Assembly (NCBI GenBank): GCA_003484545.1
Contig: DNCF01000247.1
Coordinates: 1-5,125, forward strand
Direction: 5' to 3'
DNA: 5,125 bases
Source: Massilia sp.
Lineage (GTDB): Bacteria > Pseudomonadota > Gammaproteobacteria > Burkholderiales > Burkholderiaceae_D
Made by a program: the position numbers and the translations under genes. Within the stretch, counting starts at the first letter, position 1. Every line of letters begins with the position of its first letter. Shown in pieces: positions 4,644 to 5,125 of the stretch. The notes under the pieces are model-generated. The model worked only from the letters and a program-made list of their open reading frames with translations. It did no database searches and was not told where the DNA came from.

Positions 4644-5125
4644 ATGGGAATCGTGGCCGAGTTTGCGCAGAGAATCGCATCGATCAGGCTCGGCTCGTGG
4701 CTGGGTGCGTTGCTCTCGCTCGGCGTAGGGACTGGCTTGCATATCAGCACCAGCAGCGCCATCGAGAATGACGCCCACGAACGCTTCCTCCACATGGCGC
4801 GCAGCGTCCAGTCCATCCTGGACAGCCGCATCAAGAGCTACGCCGACCTGCTGCGCGGCACCTCCAGCCTGTTTCTTGCGGGCGACGAAGTCACCAGCGA
4901 GGACTTCCGGCGCTATGTCGCCGGCCTGGACCTGGAAAACCATTTCCCCGGTGTCGAGACGATCAATTTTGCGCGCACCTTCAGCGATGCCGAGCGTCCT
5001 CCCGTCGAAGAGCAACTGCGGCGCGAGCTCGGTGCGCAAGGCGTGGATTTCCGCATCCGGCCCGCCGGCCGGCGTCCCGAATACACGGTACTGACCTACA
5101 TCGAGCCCAGCTCGGCGCGCGCCGA
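4644..5125 (+). CDS. CHASE-domain membrane sensor protein (3' end outside window)
   Basis: The first 160 residues of a signalling receptor are present and the frame is open at the right edge. A short cytoplasmic N-terminus (1-15, with arginines at 10 and 15) precedes a transmembrane segment at about 16-35 (LGSWLGALLSLGVGTGLHIS). The protein then continues as an extracytoplasmic CHASE domain from about residue 50. Diagnostic stretches are SRIKSYADLLRGTSSLFLAG (61-80), NHFPGVETINFART (99-112) and DFRIRPAGRRPEYTVLTYIE (135-154). CHASE domains bind small ligands and usually feed a histidine kinase or a GGDEF/EAL cyclic-di-GMP module; which one applies is not visible here. The ATG has GGAG (4632-4635) eight bases upstream. 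The gene follows glnS after its terminator and has its own AT-rich upstream region with two dyads, so it is probably transcribed independently. The domain call is strong; ligand and output are unknown. Confidence 0.9.
   Translation, partial: MGIVAEFAQRIASIRLGSWLGALLSLGVGTGLHISTSSAIENDAHERFLHMARSVQSILDSRIKSYADLLRGTSSLFLAGDEVTSEDFRRYVAGLDLENHFPGVETINFARTFSDAERPPVEEQLRRELGAQGVDFRIRPAGRRPEYTVLTYIEPSSARA

Noticed and set aside
4563..5039. Minus-strand open frame of 158 codons
   Set aside because: It is antisense to the CHASE gene, which has a ribosome binding site, a membrane segment and domain-typical motifs.

Overview
The window looks like chromosomal DNA from a high-GC betaproteobacterium. Its best protein clue is a proteobacterial-type glutaminyl-tRNA synthetase with the N-terminus I associate with Massilia and other Oxalobacteraceae. 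That placement is from memory of the family, not from a search. There are six protein genes, two of them cut by the window edges. I see no rRNA, tRNA, CRISPR array, insertion sequence or other mobile element, and no gene-free stretch over 300 bases.

Left half (1-2456, minus strand): a compact four-gene cluster read right to left. It starts with a 96-residue J-domain co-chaperone (TTG start, intact HPD). Three proteins I do not recognise follow: 171 residues with a very acidic C-terminus, 258 residues with an acidic segment and a basic tail, and at least 269 residues running off the left edge. The last three are tightly spaced (ATGA overlap, then 17 bases) and each has its own Shine-Dalgarno sequence, so they are very likely one transcript. 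The J-domain gene is 52 bases ahead of them and probably leads the operon. A J-protein at the head of an operon of unknown proteins suggests a dedicated Hsp70/J-protein task. No Hsp70 lies inside the window.

Centre (2457-2696): a 240-base divergent intergenic region. It holds a candidate promoter for the J-domain operon, a 12-base palindrome touching that gene's ribosome binding site, and a candidate -10 element for glnS. The glnS leader is short and has no recognisable Shine-Dalgarno sequence.

Right half (2697-5125, plus strand): glnS (585 residues) ends at a strong intrinsic terminator. After it comes a 189-base spacer with two operator-like dyads, one an FNR-type site matching 9 of 10 conserved bases. 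Then comes the 5' part of a membrane protein with one transmembrane segment and an extracytoplasmic CHASE sensor domain. Its output domain is beyond the right edge. The terminator and the separate control sites suggest the sensor gene is regulated independently of glnS.
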